The translations under genes and the position numbers were made by a program. The notes beneath the pieces are model-generated. The model was not told the origin of the DNA, did no database searches, and saw only the letters and a program-made list of their open reading frames with translations. A DNA stretch of 64,000 bases from G963665925 sp050596425 (lineage in GTDB: Bacteria; Bacillota; Clostridia; Peptostreptococcales; Acidaminobacteraceae): positions 4,092,001 through 4,156,000 of the forward strand of contig NZ_CP192292.1 in NCBI RefSeq assembly GCF_050596425.1, in the 5' to 3' direction. The number at the start of each line of letters is the position of its first letter. Within the stretch, counting starts at the first letter, position 1. Positions 36,285 through 45,011 of this stretch are shown piece by piece.

Positions 36285-37286
36285 TTATTCGTACGTCATG
36301 CCTGCGTCTTTTATGGCCTTAAGCACCTTTTCAGGCGTGGCTGGAACTTCTAATATTCTAACACCAATGGCATCGTATATGGCATTGAGTATAGCCGGGG
36401 CCACAGGGACCATGACTGGCTCTCCAATGCCTTTGGCGCCGTAGGGTGCCGTATTTTCTGGATCTTCTATAATAACCTTCTGGATTTCAGGTATATCCAT
36501 GGCTGTTGGTATAATATACTTTGCAAAGCGATTGTTCTTTATAACCCCATCTTTAACACCCAAATCTTCATAGAGGGTGTATCCAAGACCCATAACAAAG
36601 CCTCCGTCGATTTGACCTTCCACGAGCTCAGGATTTATAGCCCGTCCGACATCTTGAACACAGTAGGCCTTGGTCACATGGACACGACCTGTGTCTGTAT
36701 CCACATCCACTTCCACGCCATATGCATTAAATGTATAGGGCCAGTAAGGTGCTCCTAGACCAGTTTCTGGATCCATTTCTGTGGTTTGAGCTGTGAAGGT
36801 CTCTGTCACGGACAGCAGGCGGTCTTTCTCTTCCAGCATCTCAGCGACTTCCATAAGTGTCGTGTTTTTTTCAGGTAGGATTTCTAACCAAATCTTCCCA
36901 CTATCTGTTTTGAGCCCCACTGAAGAGTTCAGTCCCATGTGATTTGCCGCTTCAACAAAAAGGGCTTTTTTAAAACTCTTAGAAGCCAGAAGAACAGCAT
37001 TGCCTGTGTTGTAGGTTTGTCGACTTGCCGCAGCGGTTCCTGAATCTTTAAAGGTGTCTGTGTCTTCACAAATCATAGTGACATCAGCAGGGTCGAGTCC
37101 CAAGGTTTCTGCACATATCTGGGGCATAATGGTTTTAGCCCCCTGCCCGACCTCTGTTGCTCCCACACGGAGCAAGACCTTGCCTTCAGGTGTTAAGTCC
37201 ACTGTGGCTATAGAAACGTCTGGAAAGCCATTTCCATAACCTGTTCCGTACCAGCTTAGAGCGATGCCCTTTCCATGTTTAATCAT
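36285..37286 (-). CDS. Molybdenum hydroxylase, C-terminal molybdopterin half (medium subunit)
   Basis: About 333 residues: the second molybdopterin-binding domain of a xanthine dehydrogenase-type enzyme, encoded as a separate chain. It starts GKGIALSWYGTGYGNGFPD, contains VGATEVGQGAKTIMPQI and, near the end, AKGIGEPVMVPVAPAI with the Glu that acts as base in the family. The start ATG (37286) overlaps the upstream stop as ATGATTAA, eight bases, indicating translational coupling. The L+M split matches Eubacterium barkeri nicotinate dehydrogenase (NdhL/NdhM), which uses labile selenium. Substrate here is most likely hypoxanthine, xanthine or another purine, from the adenine deaminase and permease nearby. 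Confidence 0.87.
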   Translation of the reverse strand: MIKHGKGIALSWYGTGYGNGFPDVSIATVDLTPEGKVLLRVGATEVGQGAKTIMPQICAETLGLDPADVTMICEDTDTFKDSGTAAASRQTYNTGNAVLLASKSFKKALFVEAANHMGLNSSVGLKTDSGKIWLEILPEKNTTLMEVAEMLEEKDRLLSVTETFTAQTTEMDPETGLGAPYWPYTFNAYGVEVDVDTDTGRVHVTKAYCVQDVGRAINPELVEGQIDGGFVMGLGYTLYEDLGVKDGVIKNNRFAKYIIPTAMDIPEIQKVIIEDPENTAPYGAKGIGEPVMVPVAPAILNAIYDAIGVRILEVPATPEKVLKAIKDAGMTYE

Positions 37287-38541
37287 TTGCATCAGCCCCT
37301 TCCATAAGGTCCTTGAGTGCATCAATACACTCTTTCATTGGCACACTTTCAGTTAGAATCTGTCCATTCGGGGTCATTGATCCCTTCTTAAAGCAGTTTT
37401 TATATCGTATGTCAAAGGGATCCATACCCAGTTCCCGAGCAAGCATGTCCATTTGTTGTTCATATGCAATTGGAACTTGAGTGGCCCCAAACCCCCGCAT
37501 GGCTCCACAAAAAGGATTGTTGGTATATACAGCTATGCTATCCACCTTAACGTTTTCAACTTCATAGGGCCCTGGAACGTGAACCCCCGCTTTTCTAAGA
37601 ACATTAATTGCCCAGGAAGCGTAAGCCCCCGTATCACCTAAAATATAAGCCTCTACAGCTGTGATTTTACCGTCTTTAGTGGCGGCGGTTTTCATGGTCA
37701 TAGTCATAGGATGACGCTTAGAATGGGCATAAAAGGATTCTTCTCTCGTATATGTGATTTTCACTGGACGACCCGTTTTAAGAGTGGCAAGCCCCAAGTG
37801 GATTTGCATGGTGATATCTTCTCGACCGCCAAAGGCCCCGCCAACTGCCGGATTTCTGAGTATGACATCCTCTTCTTCCAGCCCCAGTGCTTCAGCGATT
37901 TCTAATCTGTCAAAGTGAGGATACTGTGAGGATGCCACTAGGACAAGGCGCCCTTCTTCCATATATGATAAACCACTTTCAAGCTGTAAAAAGACATGGT
38001 CCACAAAGGGCGAATAATAGGTGTTTTCCACGACCACATCGGCCTCTTCAAAAGCTTTATCCACATCCCCCCGGCGACATTTATAATGATATATGACATT
38101 GGATTTGCCATCATGGATCTGAACAGCGTCCTCTTTCATGGCCTCAGCGGGATCAAAGAGGGCTGGCAGTTCTTCATATTCAACGATAACAGCATGCGCC
38201 GCTGATTCAGCCTCTTCTTCCGTTTCAGCTACAACAAATGCCACGGGATCTCCAACACGACGCACCTTCTTATCACATAGGACTTCATGGTCTTTGAATA
38301 GAACGCCGTGGTGGTTCATAGCCGTTACATCCTTTGCCGTTAAGACTGTAAGAACCCCAGGCATTTCTTCTGCAATGGATGTGTTCACCTTGATTTTTGC
38401 ATGGGGAACAGTGGAACGAACCGTATGTCCATAGGCCATGTTGTCCACATGCATATCTTGAGGGTAGAGGGCCCTTCCGGTTAATTTGTCTATTCCATCT
38501 TTTCTTCTATATCGCTTACCGATGGTTTTAAAGGCCGTCAT
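37279..38541 (-). CDS. Molybdenum hydroxylase, N-terminal molybdopterin half (large subunit)
   Basis: About 420 residues. Aldehyde oxidase/xanthine dehydrogenase a/b hammerhead domain (1-120; KTIGKRYRRKDGIDKLTGRALYPQDM start), then the first molybdopterin domain with NPAVGGAFGGREDITMQ and CGAMRGFGATQVPIAYEQQMD. The chain stops where a normal XdhA continues into the second Mo domain, supplied by the next gene. ATG at 38541 lies just after the stop of the iron-sulfur gene; a longer frame to 38592 would overlap it by 50 bp and starts without homology. Cytoplasmic. Forms the catalytic core with the medium subunit. Confidence 0.87.
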   Translation of the reverse strand: MTAFKTIGKRYRRKDGIDKLTGRALYPQDMHVDNMAYGHTVRSTVPHAKIKVNTSIAEEMPGVLTVLTAKDVTAMNHHGVLFKDHEVLCDKKVRRVGDPVAFVVAETEEEAESAAHAVIVEYEELPALFDPAEAMKEDAVQIHDGKSNVIYHYKCRRGDVDKAFEEADVVVENTYYSPFVDHVFLQLESGLSYMEEGRLVLVASSQYPHFDRLEIAEALGLEEEDVILRNPAVGGAFGGREDITMQIHLGLATLKTGRPVKITYTREESFYAHSKRHPMTMTMKTAATKDGKITAVEAYILGDTGAYASWAINVLRKAGVHVPGPYEVENVKVDSIAVYTNNPFCGAMRGFGATQVPIAYEQQMDMLARELGMDPFDIRYKNCFKKGSMTPNGQILTESVPMKECIDALKDLMEGADAND

Positions 38542-38542
38542 C

Positions 38543-39088
38543 TTACTCACCCGCCTTGTTTTGGTCACTTTTATTCCTAGTGTCCTCGGCATCGGTGGCA
38601 GTTTCCAGTTGTTTTTCGCTTGAATCTGTTATTCTTTCAGATGCCAGTTTTACGGATGAAAGGATTTTGTCATATCCTGTACACCGACATAAATTGCCTG
38701 AAACGGCATCTTTAATTTCATCCTCAGATGGCCTTGGATTGGCGTCCAGCAAAGCCTTTGATGACAAGACCATTCCTGGAATACAAAACCCGCACTGGAC
38801 AGCGCCATTATCAAGGAAGGCTTGCTGTACAGGATCAAGTCCATCTTCTGACTCCAGCCCCTCGATGGTTACAACATGTTTTTCATGACACTGGGCTGCA
38901 AGCACCAAACAGGAGTCCACAGCTCTGCCATCTAAAATCACTGTACAGGCACCACATTCTCCTTCTCCGCACCCTTCTTTTGTTCCTGTTAACCCCAAAT
39001 CATTTCTTAGAAAATCAAGCAGACGCAGTCCATCTGTTATTTGTCTTTCTATCCATTCGCCATTCACATTTATTTTTAGATTAAACAT
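38543..39088 (-). CDS. Molybdenum hydroxylase, [2Fe-2S] subunit
   Basis: About 181 residues with two [2Fe-2S] clusters: the ferredoxin-like fold with KEGCGEGECGACTVILDG plus a more distal Cys (VDSCLV), and the helical domain with QCGFCIPGM and NLCRCTGYDKI. It passes electrons from the Mo centre to FAD. After residue 150 there is a hydrophilic tail of about 30 residues (many D, E, K, S, N) that the family normally lacks; this may be an interaction tail. ATG at 39088 follows GAGAGGTGA. Start overlaps the end of the FAD-subunit gene region, so the operon is tight. Confidence 0.93.
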   Translation of the reverse strand: MFNLKINVNGEWIERQITDGLRLLDFLRNDLGLTGTKEGCGEGECGACTVILDGRAVDSCLVLAAQCHEKHVVTIEGLESEDGLDPVQQAFLDNGAVQCGFCIPGMVLSSKALLDANPRPSEDEIKDAVSGNLCRCTGYDKILSSVKLASERITDSSEKQLETATDAEDTRNKSDQNKAGE

Positions 39089-39099
39089 CGTTTCACCTC

Positions 39100-39984
39100 T
39101 CAATTATTCGTCGTAAGGCCTTGGCTACGTCTTAATATGCGTTCAAGCGCTGGCTTTAAAACACCTTGAACAGCTTGTCTTTTATAAGGCATGGAACTGC
39201 GACCAGCCAACCGTTGTTCCACAACTTGACCAAATCTCTGAGCGCCTTGAGCGATGCATGTCATATCAAGTGTCTTGCCGACAAACCATGTTTCCACTTC
39301 TTTTTCCCGCATAGGACATAACCCAAGTGAGCCAGAAGCTATCCGGCAACTCTGGATAAGACCGTCTGGATCTAACTTCATATAAACGGCTGCACTGATT
39401 CTAGAAATGGCTAGGGCGTTCCTCAGACCGAGTTTTTCAAACTCCAAATAAGCCCCTTGACTGTCCTTGAGCGATATTTCAATAGATTTTAAAAATTCGT
39501 CAGCTTTTAAAACAGTCTTCCCCTTGCCCAAATAGAATTCTGATAGATTTATCAACCGGTCTCCAGAACTTGACGAAGCAATCACCCTAGCATCAAGTGC
39601 CAAGAGGGGCGGTGCTGAATCTGCTGCTGGTGATCCATTGGCTAAGTTGCCTGCCAAGGTTCCCAAATTTCTTATTTGAGGTGAGCCCACGCTTTTACAG
39701 GCATGCCATAAACCTGGAAAATGCTCTTTTATGTGCTTGTTTTCTACAATATCTGTGAAGCGCACCATGGCACCAATCGTCAGCTTGTCTTCAGTCATAT
39801 CTATCTGACCTAGGGCCTCCACATCTGTTATGTCTATAAGAACACTGGCCCTGTTTTTCTTTTCCCTAATTTGAACCAACAAGTCTGTACCACCAGCTAT
39901 AATCTGGGCCCGATCCTTATATTCGCCTAAAATACGCACCACATCATCGGTGCTTGTGGCACGCAGTACTTTTTCTACACTCAT
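39100..39984 (-). CDS. Molybdenum hydroxylase, FAD-binding subunit
   Basis: 294 residues, CoxM/XdhB-type. FAD-binding motifs AQIIAGGTDLLVQI (about 30-43) and NLGTLAGNLANGSPAADSAPPLLALDA (about 105-130), followed by the CO dehydrogenase flavoprotein C-terminal domain. It hands electrons to NAD(P)+ or another acceptor. First gene of the operon FAD-FeS-L-M-ade. ATG at 39984 follows GAGGGA. Subunit sizes (32, 20, 46, 36 kDa) match nicotinate dehydrogenase F, S, L and M. Confidence 0.93.
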   Translation of the reverse strand: MSVEKVLRATSTDDVVRILGEYKDRAQIIAGGTDLLVQIREKKNRASVLIDITDVEALGQIDMTEDKLTIGAMVRFTDIVENKHIKEHFPGLWHACKSVGSPQIRNLGTLAGNLANGSPAADSAPPLLALDARVIASSSSGDRLINLSEFYLGKGKTVLKADEFLKSIEISLKDSQGAYLEFEKLGLRNALAISRISAAVYMKLDPDGLIQSCRIASGSLGLCPMREKEVETWFVGKTLDMTCIAQGAQRFGQVVEQRLAGRSSMPYKRQAVQGVLKPALERILRRSQGLTTNN

Positions 39985-40396
39985 TATTTATTCCCTCATT
40001 TCTATATAGTTCTGAGGCTTAGTTTTTTAAAGCTTTGTCCCCTTTATTCACTCTCTGCTTTACGACTTGATCCCTTGAATTCTTTGATATTTATCTGAAC
40101 CCATAAATTTCTAAGAACACTTTTAACGAGGGGCCTAAAAGCTTTCTAAAGACCGTCTTCTAATTTCACAGACAGCCACTCGACTCTTTTAGCCCTTTTA
40201 AGACATAAAGTGAGTCTCCTTTATATTTGTTGAGTTGTTGAGTTGTTCAATTCTAAAAGTGTCACATCGAACGAATATTCCATATTTTCTGATAATATTC
40301 GATTCATTTCTATACAATTTGAGCCCCTACAGACCTATGTAGAGGCTCAAATATACATTCAGGGAAATAACCCCAATACTCTTTATATGGCCCTTA
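39985..40396. other. Intergenic region upstream of the molybdenum hydroxylase operon
   Basis: 412 bp. Holds a strong hairpin TTTGAGCCCCTACA/TGTAGAGGCTCAAA (40318-40351) with a weak T tract on the minus strand, probably the terminator of the permease gene, and a short GTTGA tandem (40226-40250). Its remaining part must carry the operon promoter, but I cannot point to one. No riboswitch recognised. Confidence 0.55.
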
Positions 40397-41710
40397 TTAC
40401 ATAATAAGTGGCAGTATAAGTTTTAATGCAAATAGTGCTGCGATCACAAATGTCATCTTTGGAACTTCTTTTGCACGACCTGTGAAAATCTTTAGAAGAA
40501 TGTAAGACATAATGCCCCACATGATACCTTCAGCGATTGAATAAGCAAGAGGCATCATGATAATGCCAAAGAATGCTGGAATCGCTTCTGTAAAGTCTTC
40601 AAAGTCAATTTCCTTGATAGGTGACATCATGAACAGACCAACAAGTACAAGCGCTGGTGCCGTTGCAGCTGGTGGAATGATACCAAACAGCGGTGCAAAG
40701 AAGAGGGCTAGGAAGAAGAATCCAGCTGTTGTTACAGCAGTAAGACCTGTACGTCCACCTTCTGCAACCCCTGCAGCGGACTCTACGAAAGTCGTTACTG
40801 TTGAAGTACCCATACAAGCACCAACAGTTGTACCCACGGCATCTGCAAGAAGTGCTTTTTTAGCACCTGGCAGTTTACCTTCTTCATCAAGCATACCAGC
40901 CTTTGTCGACACACCAATCAGTGTGCCAACTGTATCGAACATATCCACAAATAGGAATGTAAACAGAACGAAGATAAAATCAAATGTTGCAATGCTCGAC
41001 CACTCAAACGCAAACCAAATAGGGCTTGGCGGCATTGATACAAGTGATTCTGGGAACTGAACAATGCCAAAAGGTACGCCTACGATAGTCGTTGCCACGA
41101 TACCGATAAAGAGAGCGCCTTTTACGTCCATTGCAAGCAGTGTGCCCGTAATAAGAATACCAATAATCGCTACTAGAGGTGCTCCGCTTGTGATCACGCC
41201 AAGCTCAAGTGGAACGCCTGCGCCCTGTACAATAATCCCTGCATTGTACAGACCGATGAATGCGATAAATAGACCAATACCAACAGATATTGCTCTTTTT
41301 AAATTGAGTGGAATACAGTTTAATATGGCTTCACGGATGTTTAAGAATGTCAATAGCAAGAATATGATACCTTCAGCAAATACCGCTGTTAGTGCAAACT
41401 GCCATGAGTACCCCATACCAAGAACAACTGTGAATGCGAAGAATGCATTCAGTCCCATGCCTGGAGCCAGTGCAAAAGGTAAGTTTGCATAAAAACCCAT
41501 AACCAGTGTTGCAATAACTGATGCCAGTGCTGTCGCTGTAAATACAGCTCCAAAATCCATACCTGTTGCCGATAACATGCCTGGATTAACAGCCAATATG
41601 TAACCCATCGTCATAAAAGTCGTTAAGCCTGCGATGAACTCAGTACTTGCATTGGTACCATGTTCCTTAAGCTTAAAGAATCTTTCTAGAAAACCTGCTT
41701 GATTAGTCAT
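40397..41710 (-). CDS. Purine permease, AzgA/NCS2 family (adenine/guanine/hypoxanthine)
   Basis: A 437-residue inner-membrane proton symporter with about 13-14 helices. AzgA-type rather than UraA-type NCS2: LEERFFKLKEHGTNASTEFIAGLTTFMTMGYILAVNP-like start (residues 8-42), ALAPGMGLNAFF motif, and VDMFDTVGTLIGVSTKAGMLDEEGKLPGAKKALLADAVGTTVGA in the middle, as in PbuG/PbuO/AdeP/GhxP. Imports adenine, hypoxanthine or guanine for the surrounding catabolic enzymes. ATG at 41710 follows GGGGGT. It lies 236 bp downstream of the BMC operon's last gene with a long hairpin between. Confidence 0.94.
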   Translation of the reverse strand: MTNQAGFLERFFKLKEHGTNASTEFIAGLTTFMTMGYILAVNPGMLSATGMDFGAVFTATALASVIATLVMGFYANLPFALAPGMGLNAFFAFTVVLGMGYSWQFALTAVFAEGIIFLLLTFLNIREAILNCIPLNLKRAISVGIGLFIAFIGLYNAGIIVQGAGVPLELGVITSGAPLVAIIGILITGTLLAMDVKGALFIGIVATTIVGVPFGIVQFPESLVSMPPSPIWFAFEWSSIATFDFIFVLFTFLFVDMFDTVGTLIGVSTKAGMLDEEGKLPGAKKALLADAVGTTVGACMGTSTVTTFVESAAGVAEGGRTGLTAVTTAGFFFLALFFAPLFGIIPPAATAPALVLVGLFMMSPIKEIDFEDFTEAIPAFFGIIMMPLAYSIAEGIMWGIMSYILLKIFTGRAKEVPKMTFVIAALFALKLILPLIM

Positions 41711-41872
41711 TGAATGACCCCCTGTATTTTCTTTTGTCTCCGTCCCCCTGCGTCCGAGACCGACCCTCCTTTTTTATAATATTGACGGAAGTATATCCAG
41801 TCCATTCTAACGCCTTCAATACACTCTTGTAAATGGAGATACAGCTTTTTTACAGAACTTTAAATCAGGTTC

Positions 41873-41925
41873 AACCGCATAGCAACAATTTTCACGTTTT
41901 AAAGGTGATTTGTTGCCATACGGTT
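41873..41925 (-). other. Long stem-loop between the BMC operon and the permease gene
   Basis: AACCGCATAGCAACAA (41873-41888) faces TTGTTGCCATACGGTT (41910-41925): 14 of 16 pairs, 21-nt loop. No T run follows on the minus strand, so RNA processing or 3'-end protection of the BMC message is as likely as termination. Confidence 0.5.
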
Positions 41926-41946
41926 AATTTATGCCATCTGCAATCC

Positions 41947-43755
41947 CTACTTTACAGGCGGTAAGATTTCAAAGTTCTCGACATCAACGATGCCCTTATC
42001 TGTAATCTTCCATTTAGGACTTGTCGAGAGTGCCAGGAACGACAAGTGCATAAAAGGTGCATGGACTTTACAACCAAGATCTTCTTTTGCTTTTCTTTCT
42101 AGGTCACTGATTTTTTGACTCACTTCTGAACCCGTAAGTTCATCTGTGATAAGACCGCCAACTGGTAGTCTTAATTCGTCAATAATTCGACCATTCTTTG
42201 AAAGGGCTATACCGCCCCCCATTTCAATAACACGGTTGACAGCTACCGCCATATCTTCATAGCTGGCCCCTGTCACCATTATATTGTGAGTATCGTGGGC
42301 GATGGATTCTGCAATGGCGCCTGACTCTATGCCGAAGCCTTTGACAAACCCCTTTCCGATATTGCCATTTCGACCGTATCTTTCAAGACAGTGCATTGGT
42401 AGGACATCTTGAGATGTGTCTGGCTGAACAATTCCATTTTTAACTGGTAGAACAGCTTCCAGGGCATCTGATAAGTTTTGGTCAGGAATAACACCAATAA
42501 CATTACAGTTTGCCTGGGCTCCCGATGCTTCAACTGCCATTTCAGCCGCTGACGTCTTGTCCCGCTTTACTGAATTTTTAACAGACTTGGGGTATGTGTA
42601 AACAGGAATGTCTATGAGCATTTCTCCACTTGCTGCAAGGGGTTCGCCTTCTATGAATACAGCGTCAACGACCATATTGTTTAGGTCACTGATGATGGCT
42701 ATATCTGCAAGGTTTCCTGGTAACAGAGCCCCTCTGTCTTTGAGACCAAAGTATGTTGCCGGGTTGATCGTACACATTTGGATGGCTTCCACCGGATCAA
42801 CGCCTTCAGCGATGGTTCTTTTTACGATTTCATTCATATGACCAAGCTTTTCTAGATCCTCTGCAACCATGTCATCTGTGGCCAGAACAGCTCTTCTGGA
42901 ATCCATGCCTTCTTCAGTGATGGCACGAACACACTCAGCCATATTTCTTTGAGTTGACCCTTCACGCATGAATACATAGACACCATTTCTCAGTTTTTCC
43001 ATGCATTCTTCTTTTGTGGTCGTCTCATGACAGGAACAGGTTCCACCCGTTGCAATAATATGTGCCGCCAGTTCCTTGTCAAACAGTTCTGGCGCATTGC
43101 CGTCAACCACTTGTCCCAGGCTTCTTGCATAAGCTGTAGAGGCCAGTAGATCATCAATGATTTCAGGTGTGTTGTTGTATACGTGTTGTGCATTTGAGAA
43201 GCCCTGCAACTCCCCAATGCCAATAATATTTTTATAATTCAGTAGATCTTCCATATCCTTGGAGGACACGTCAACCCCTGCTGTCTCAAGTCTTGGACAG
43301 TCAGGTGTCAATGCTGGTACAACAAGATGAACATGGTTTGGCACCACACCGGCTTCATCAGCCATGGCTTTCATACCAACTGGACCAAGGGCATTCCCAA
43401 TTTCATGGGGATCTGCCACAAGCGTTGTCGTTCCAGATGGAATAGACAATCTTGCAAACTCGGATATTGTCAGCATTGAGCTTTCAAAGTGCATGTGCGA
43501 ATCTATAAAACCAGGTGACAGAAACTTGCCTGTCACATCTATAACCAGCGTTTTGGGGCCAATCAATGACTGATCATTCGACATGGCTAAAACATATTTG
43601 CCTTTGATGGCAAGGTCTGTTCTAACCAGTTCCCTTGTCACTGTATTGACCACATGACCACCTTGAAGGACGAGATCAGCAAAATCATGGTCACCCATCA
43701 ACGCATCAATCATACGGCGATAGTCCACGGCTTTTTTAATGACACTCGGATTCAA
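41947..43755 (-). CDS. Divergent adenine-deaminase-family amidohydrolase of the BMC operon
   Basis: 602 residues, full Ade architecture: FIDSHMHFESSML (H-x-H), LVADPHEIGNALG, GIGELQGFSNAQ (Glu), TCSCHETTTKEE (His), LATDDM (Asp), C-terminal ESIAHDTHNIMVTG. The place where family members read DGHAP (His ligand on strand 5) here reads DGNAPEL, with Asn220. The first paralogue at 34497 has a normal site, so this one need not serve adenine. Its position as last gene of a BMC operon that also encodes ring-opening, ureide-cleaving and decarboxylating enzymes suggests 4-aminoimidazole deaminase; this is inference. TTG start, overlapping the SD of GGGGAGTGA, 2 bp after the vertex-protein gene. Confidence 0.85.
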   Translation of the reverse strand: MNPSVIKKAVDYRRMIDALMGDHDFADLVLQGGHVVNTVTRELVRTDLAIKGKYVLAMSNDQSLIGPKTLVIDVTGKFLSPGFIDSHMHFESSMLTISEFARLSIPSGTTTLVADPHEIGNALGPVGMKAMADEAGVVPNHVHLVVPALTPDCPRLETAGVDVSSKDMEDLLNYKNIIGIGELQGFSNAQHVYNNTPEIIDDLLASTAYARSLGQVVDGNAPELFDKELAAHIIATGGTCSCHETTTKEECMEKLRNGVYVFMREGSTQRNMAECVRAITEEGMDSRRAVLATDDMVAEDLEKLGHMNEIVKRTIAEGVDPVEAIQMCTINPATYFGLKDRGALLPGNLADIAIISDLNNMVVDAVFIEGEPLAASGEMLIDIPVYTYPKSVKNSVKRDKTSAAEMAVEASGAQANCNVIGVIPDQNLSDALEAVLPVKNGIVQPDTSQDVLPMHCLERYGRNGNIGKGFVKGFGIESGAIAESIAHDTHNIMVTGASYEDMAVAVNRVIEMGGGIALSKNGRIIDELRLPVGGLITDELTGSEVSQKISDLERKAKEDLGCKVHAPFMHLSFLALSTSPKWKITDKGIVDVENFEILPPVK

Positions 43756-43757
43756 AG

Positions 43758-44054
43758 TTATTCACTCCCCTTATCCCATTCGAGTTTTGATATGACATCC
43801 ACCTGATCAACAATACCTATAACGGCACCATCTATCGGTGCATCAGGAGCATTGCAAGCCTTTCTGGCCGCAGTGCCTGTACAGAAAATGACGAATTCGC
43901 CAATGCCTGCCCCAACTGTGTCAACACCCACGAAGGGTTCACCAATTGGTTTTTTATTTAAATCGACCGGTTGAATCAGCATAAGCTTTTTTCCAACAAG
44001 TCTTTCATCTTTTCTAGTGGCAACGACTGTGCCTATAATAACTGCTGTTTTCAT
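43758..44054 (-). CDS. BMC vertex protein, EutN/CcmL family (BMC-P)
   Basis: 98 residues; forms pentamers that cap the corners of the microcompartment shell. Family features: MKTAVIIGTVVATRKDERLVGKKLMLIQPVD and VGVDTVGAGIGEFVIFCTGTAARKA, DGAVIGIVDQVDV. ATG at 44054 has GGGAGAG upstream; the longer frame to 44156 overlaps the previous gene and is not used. The only vertex protein in the window, which suffices for a closed shell. In the same tight operon as three BMC-H genes. Confidence 0.96.
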   Translation of the reverse strand: MKTAVIIGTVVATRKDERLVGKKLMLIQPVDLNKKPIGEPFVGVDTVGAGIGEFVIFCTGTAARKACNAPDAPIDGAVIGIVDQVDVISKLEWDKGSE

Positions 44055-44100
44055 GAAATCTCTCCCTTTGCCCCATTCAGAGGGTCCCTGAGGACTCGTC

Positions 44101-44997
44101 CTATTGGCGTTGGTAGATGATTCGAATTCCTCTGGAAATTGCCACATCTCTACCAAGTGGTGTCAGTATCTGCCCTTTGCCTAGTTTTATTTCTGTCACG
44201 CCTTCAAGCGCTTTGATGTCTCTTTCTGTGAGCAGATTTTTGTCAGCAATATCTGAAAGTCCCAGACTTTGATTTTGATGACGGTTCTCCCGCGCTTTCA
44301 AATGATTATGTACTGGCTTTTGAGCCCCAAACTTGGCTTCAGATTTCGTCCCAATGTGCACACCATTTCTTGATTGATAGGATGATCTTTTATTTTGATC
44401 GCCTAGGTGGTCAAGATACTTGTGCTTATCAGCAAGTTTTGCTCCGTACCCCTTGAGGACGGCAACGTGATTTTGCATGACGCGTTTCATGGCCCTATTG
44501 TTGTTAATGTCAAACCAGCCACTAAATATAGAGTCGGTGTTTATAACAAGAGGCTTTCCAAGCACCAATGCCTGCCACGTAATGAGTGCTGTGAGTTCAT
44601 CTTGAATACCCACAGCCACTTTTGCAAGTGTGTTTTGAGTCAGGTTAGGAATAATTAGGGCATCCATCATATCTATGGTGCCTTTTATGCTGACACCCTC
44701 TGATTCTTTAAGGATTTGTGCTGGTGAAAAACCTGACATAATGTCTTTTTCACAAAGTAGCTTTTCTGCACTTCGACTAAGAACCGCTGTAAACTTATAG
44801 TTTTCATCAGCAAGTTCCCTGAGACCTTCAAAAGCATTTGTCAGACTAATATCACTCCCACAGAGTAGAACCACAGCATGTCGGCTTGGAAGGGATTTTC
44901 CATCCCGAACCAAGCTGACATGTGATTTTTCCACACCGTCTGTGACCCTCATATTGAGCTTTCCAAAGGCACGAATTAATCGGTCCTTATCTCTCAT
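44101..44997 (-). CDS. BMC-associated flavoprotein (PF02441-type fold) with C-terminal extension
   Basis: 298 residues. The N-terminal part (about 38-190) resembles the flavoprotein fold shared by UbiX, CoaC and related enzymes: AVVLLCGSDISLTNAFEGLREL, TAVLSRSAEKLL, DMMDALIIPNLTQNTLAKVAVGIQDEL, WQALVLGKPLVINTD. A polar low-complexity linker rich in H, N, K, Q (about 195-250) follows, then a short C-terminal module LTERDIKALEG...GQILTPLGRDVAISRGIRI. From memory, a similar end (ITPxARDxAxxxxIxI) occurs in other BMC-associated proteins. Such flavoproteins occur in several BMC loci with unknown role. It may bind FMN or help deliver it to the UbiX/UbiD pair. ATG at 44997 follows AAGGAG. Confidence 0.75.
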   Translation of the reverse strand: MRDKDRLIRAFGKLNMRVTDGVEKSHVSLVRDGKSLPSRHAVVLLCGSDISLTNAFEGLRELADENYKFTAVLSRSAEKLLCEKDIMSGFSPAQILKESEGVSIKGTIDMMDALIIPNLTQNTLAKVAVGIQDELTALITWQALVLGKPLVINTDSIFSGWFDINNNRAMKRVMQNHVAVLKGYGAKLADKHKYLDHLGDQNKRSSYQSRNGVHIGTKSEAKFGAQKPVHNHLKARENRHQNQSLGLSDIADKNLLTERDIKALEGVTEIKLGKGQILTPLGRDVAISRGIRIIYQRQ

Positions 44998-45011
44998 TTA
45001 TATGCTCCTTT

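Noticed and set aside
36285..38541. Frameshift explanation for the split molybdopterin subunit
   Set aside because: The second half has its own ribosome site and start overlapping the stop, the break lies exactly between the two Mo domains, and the same split is known in nicotinate dehydrogenase.
41711..41946. Purine riboswitch ahead of the purine permease gene
   Set aside because: No purine aptamer core (TATAATC, TTTCTAC, CTATG) on the minus strand; only stem-loops are present.
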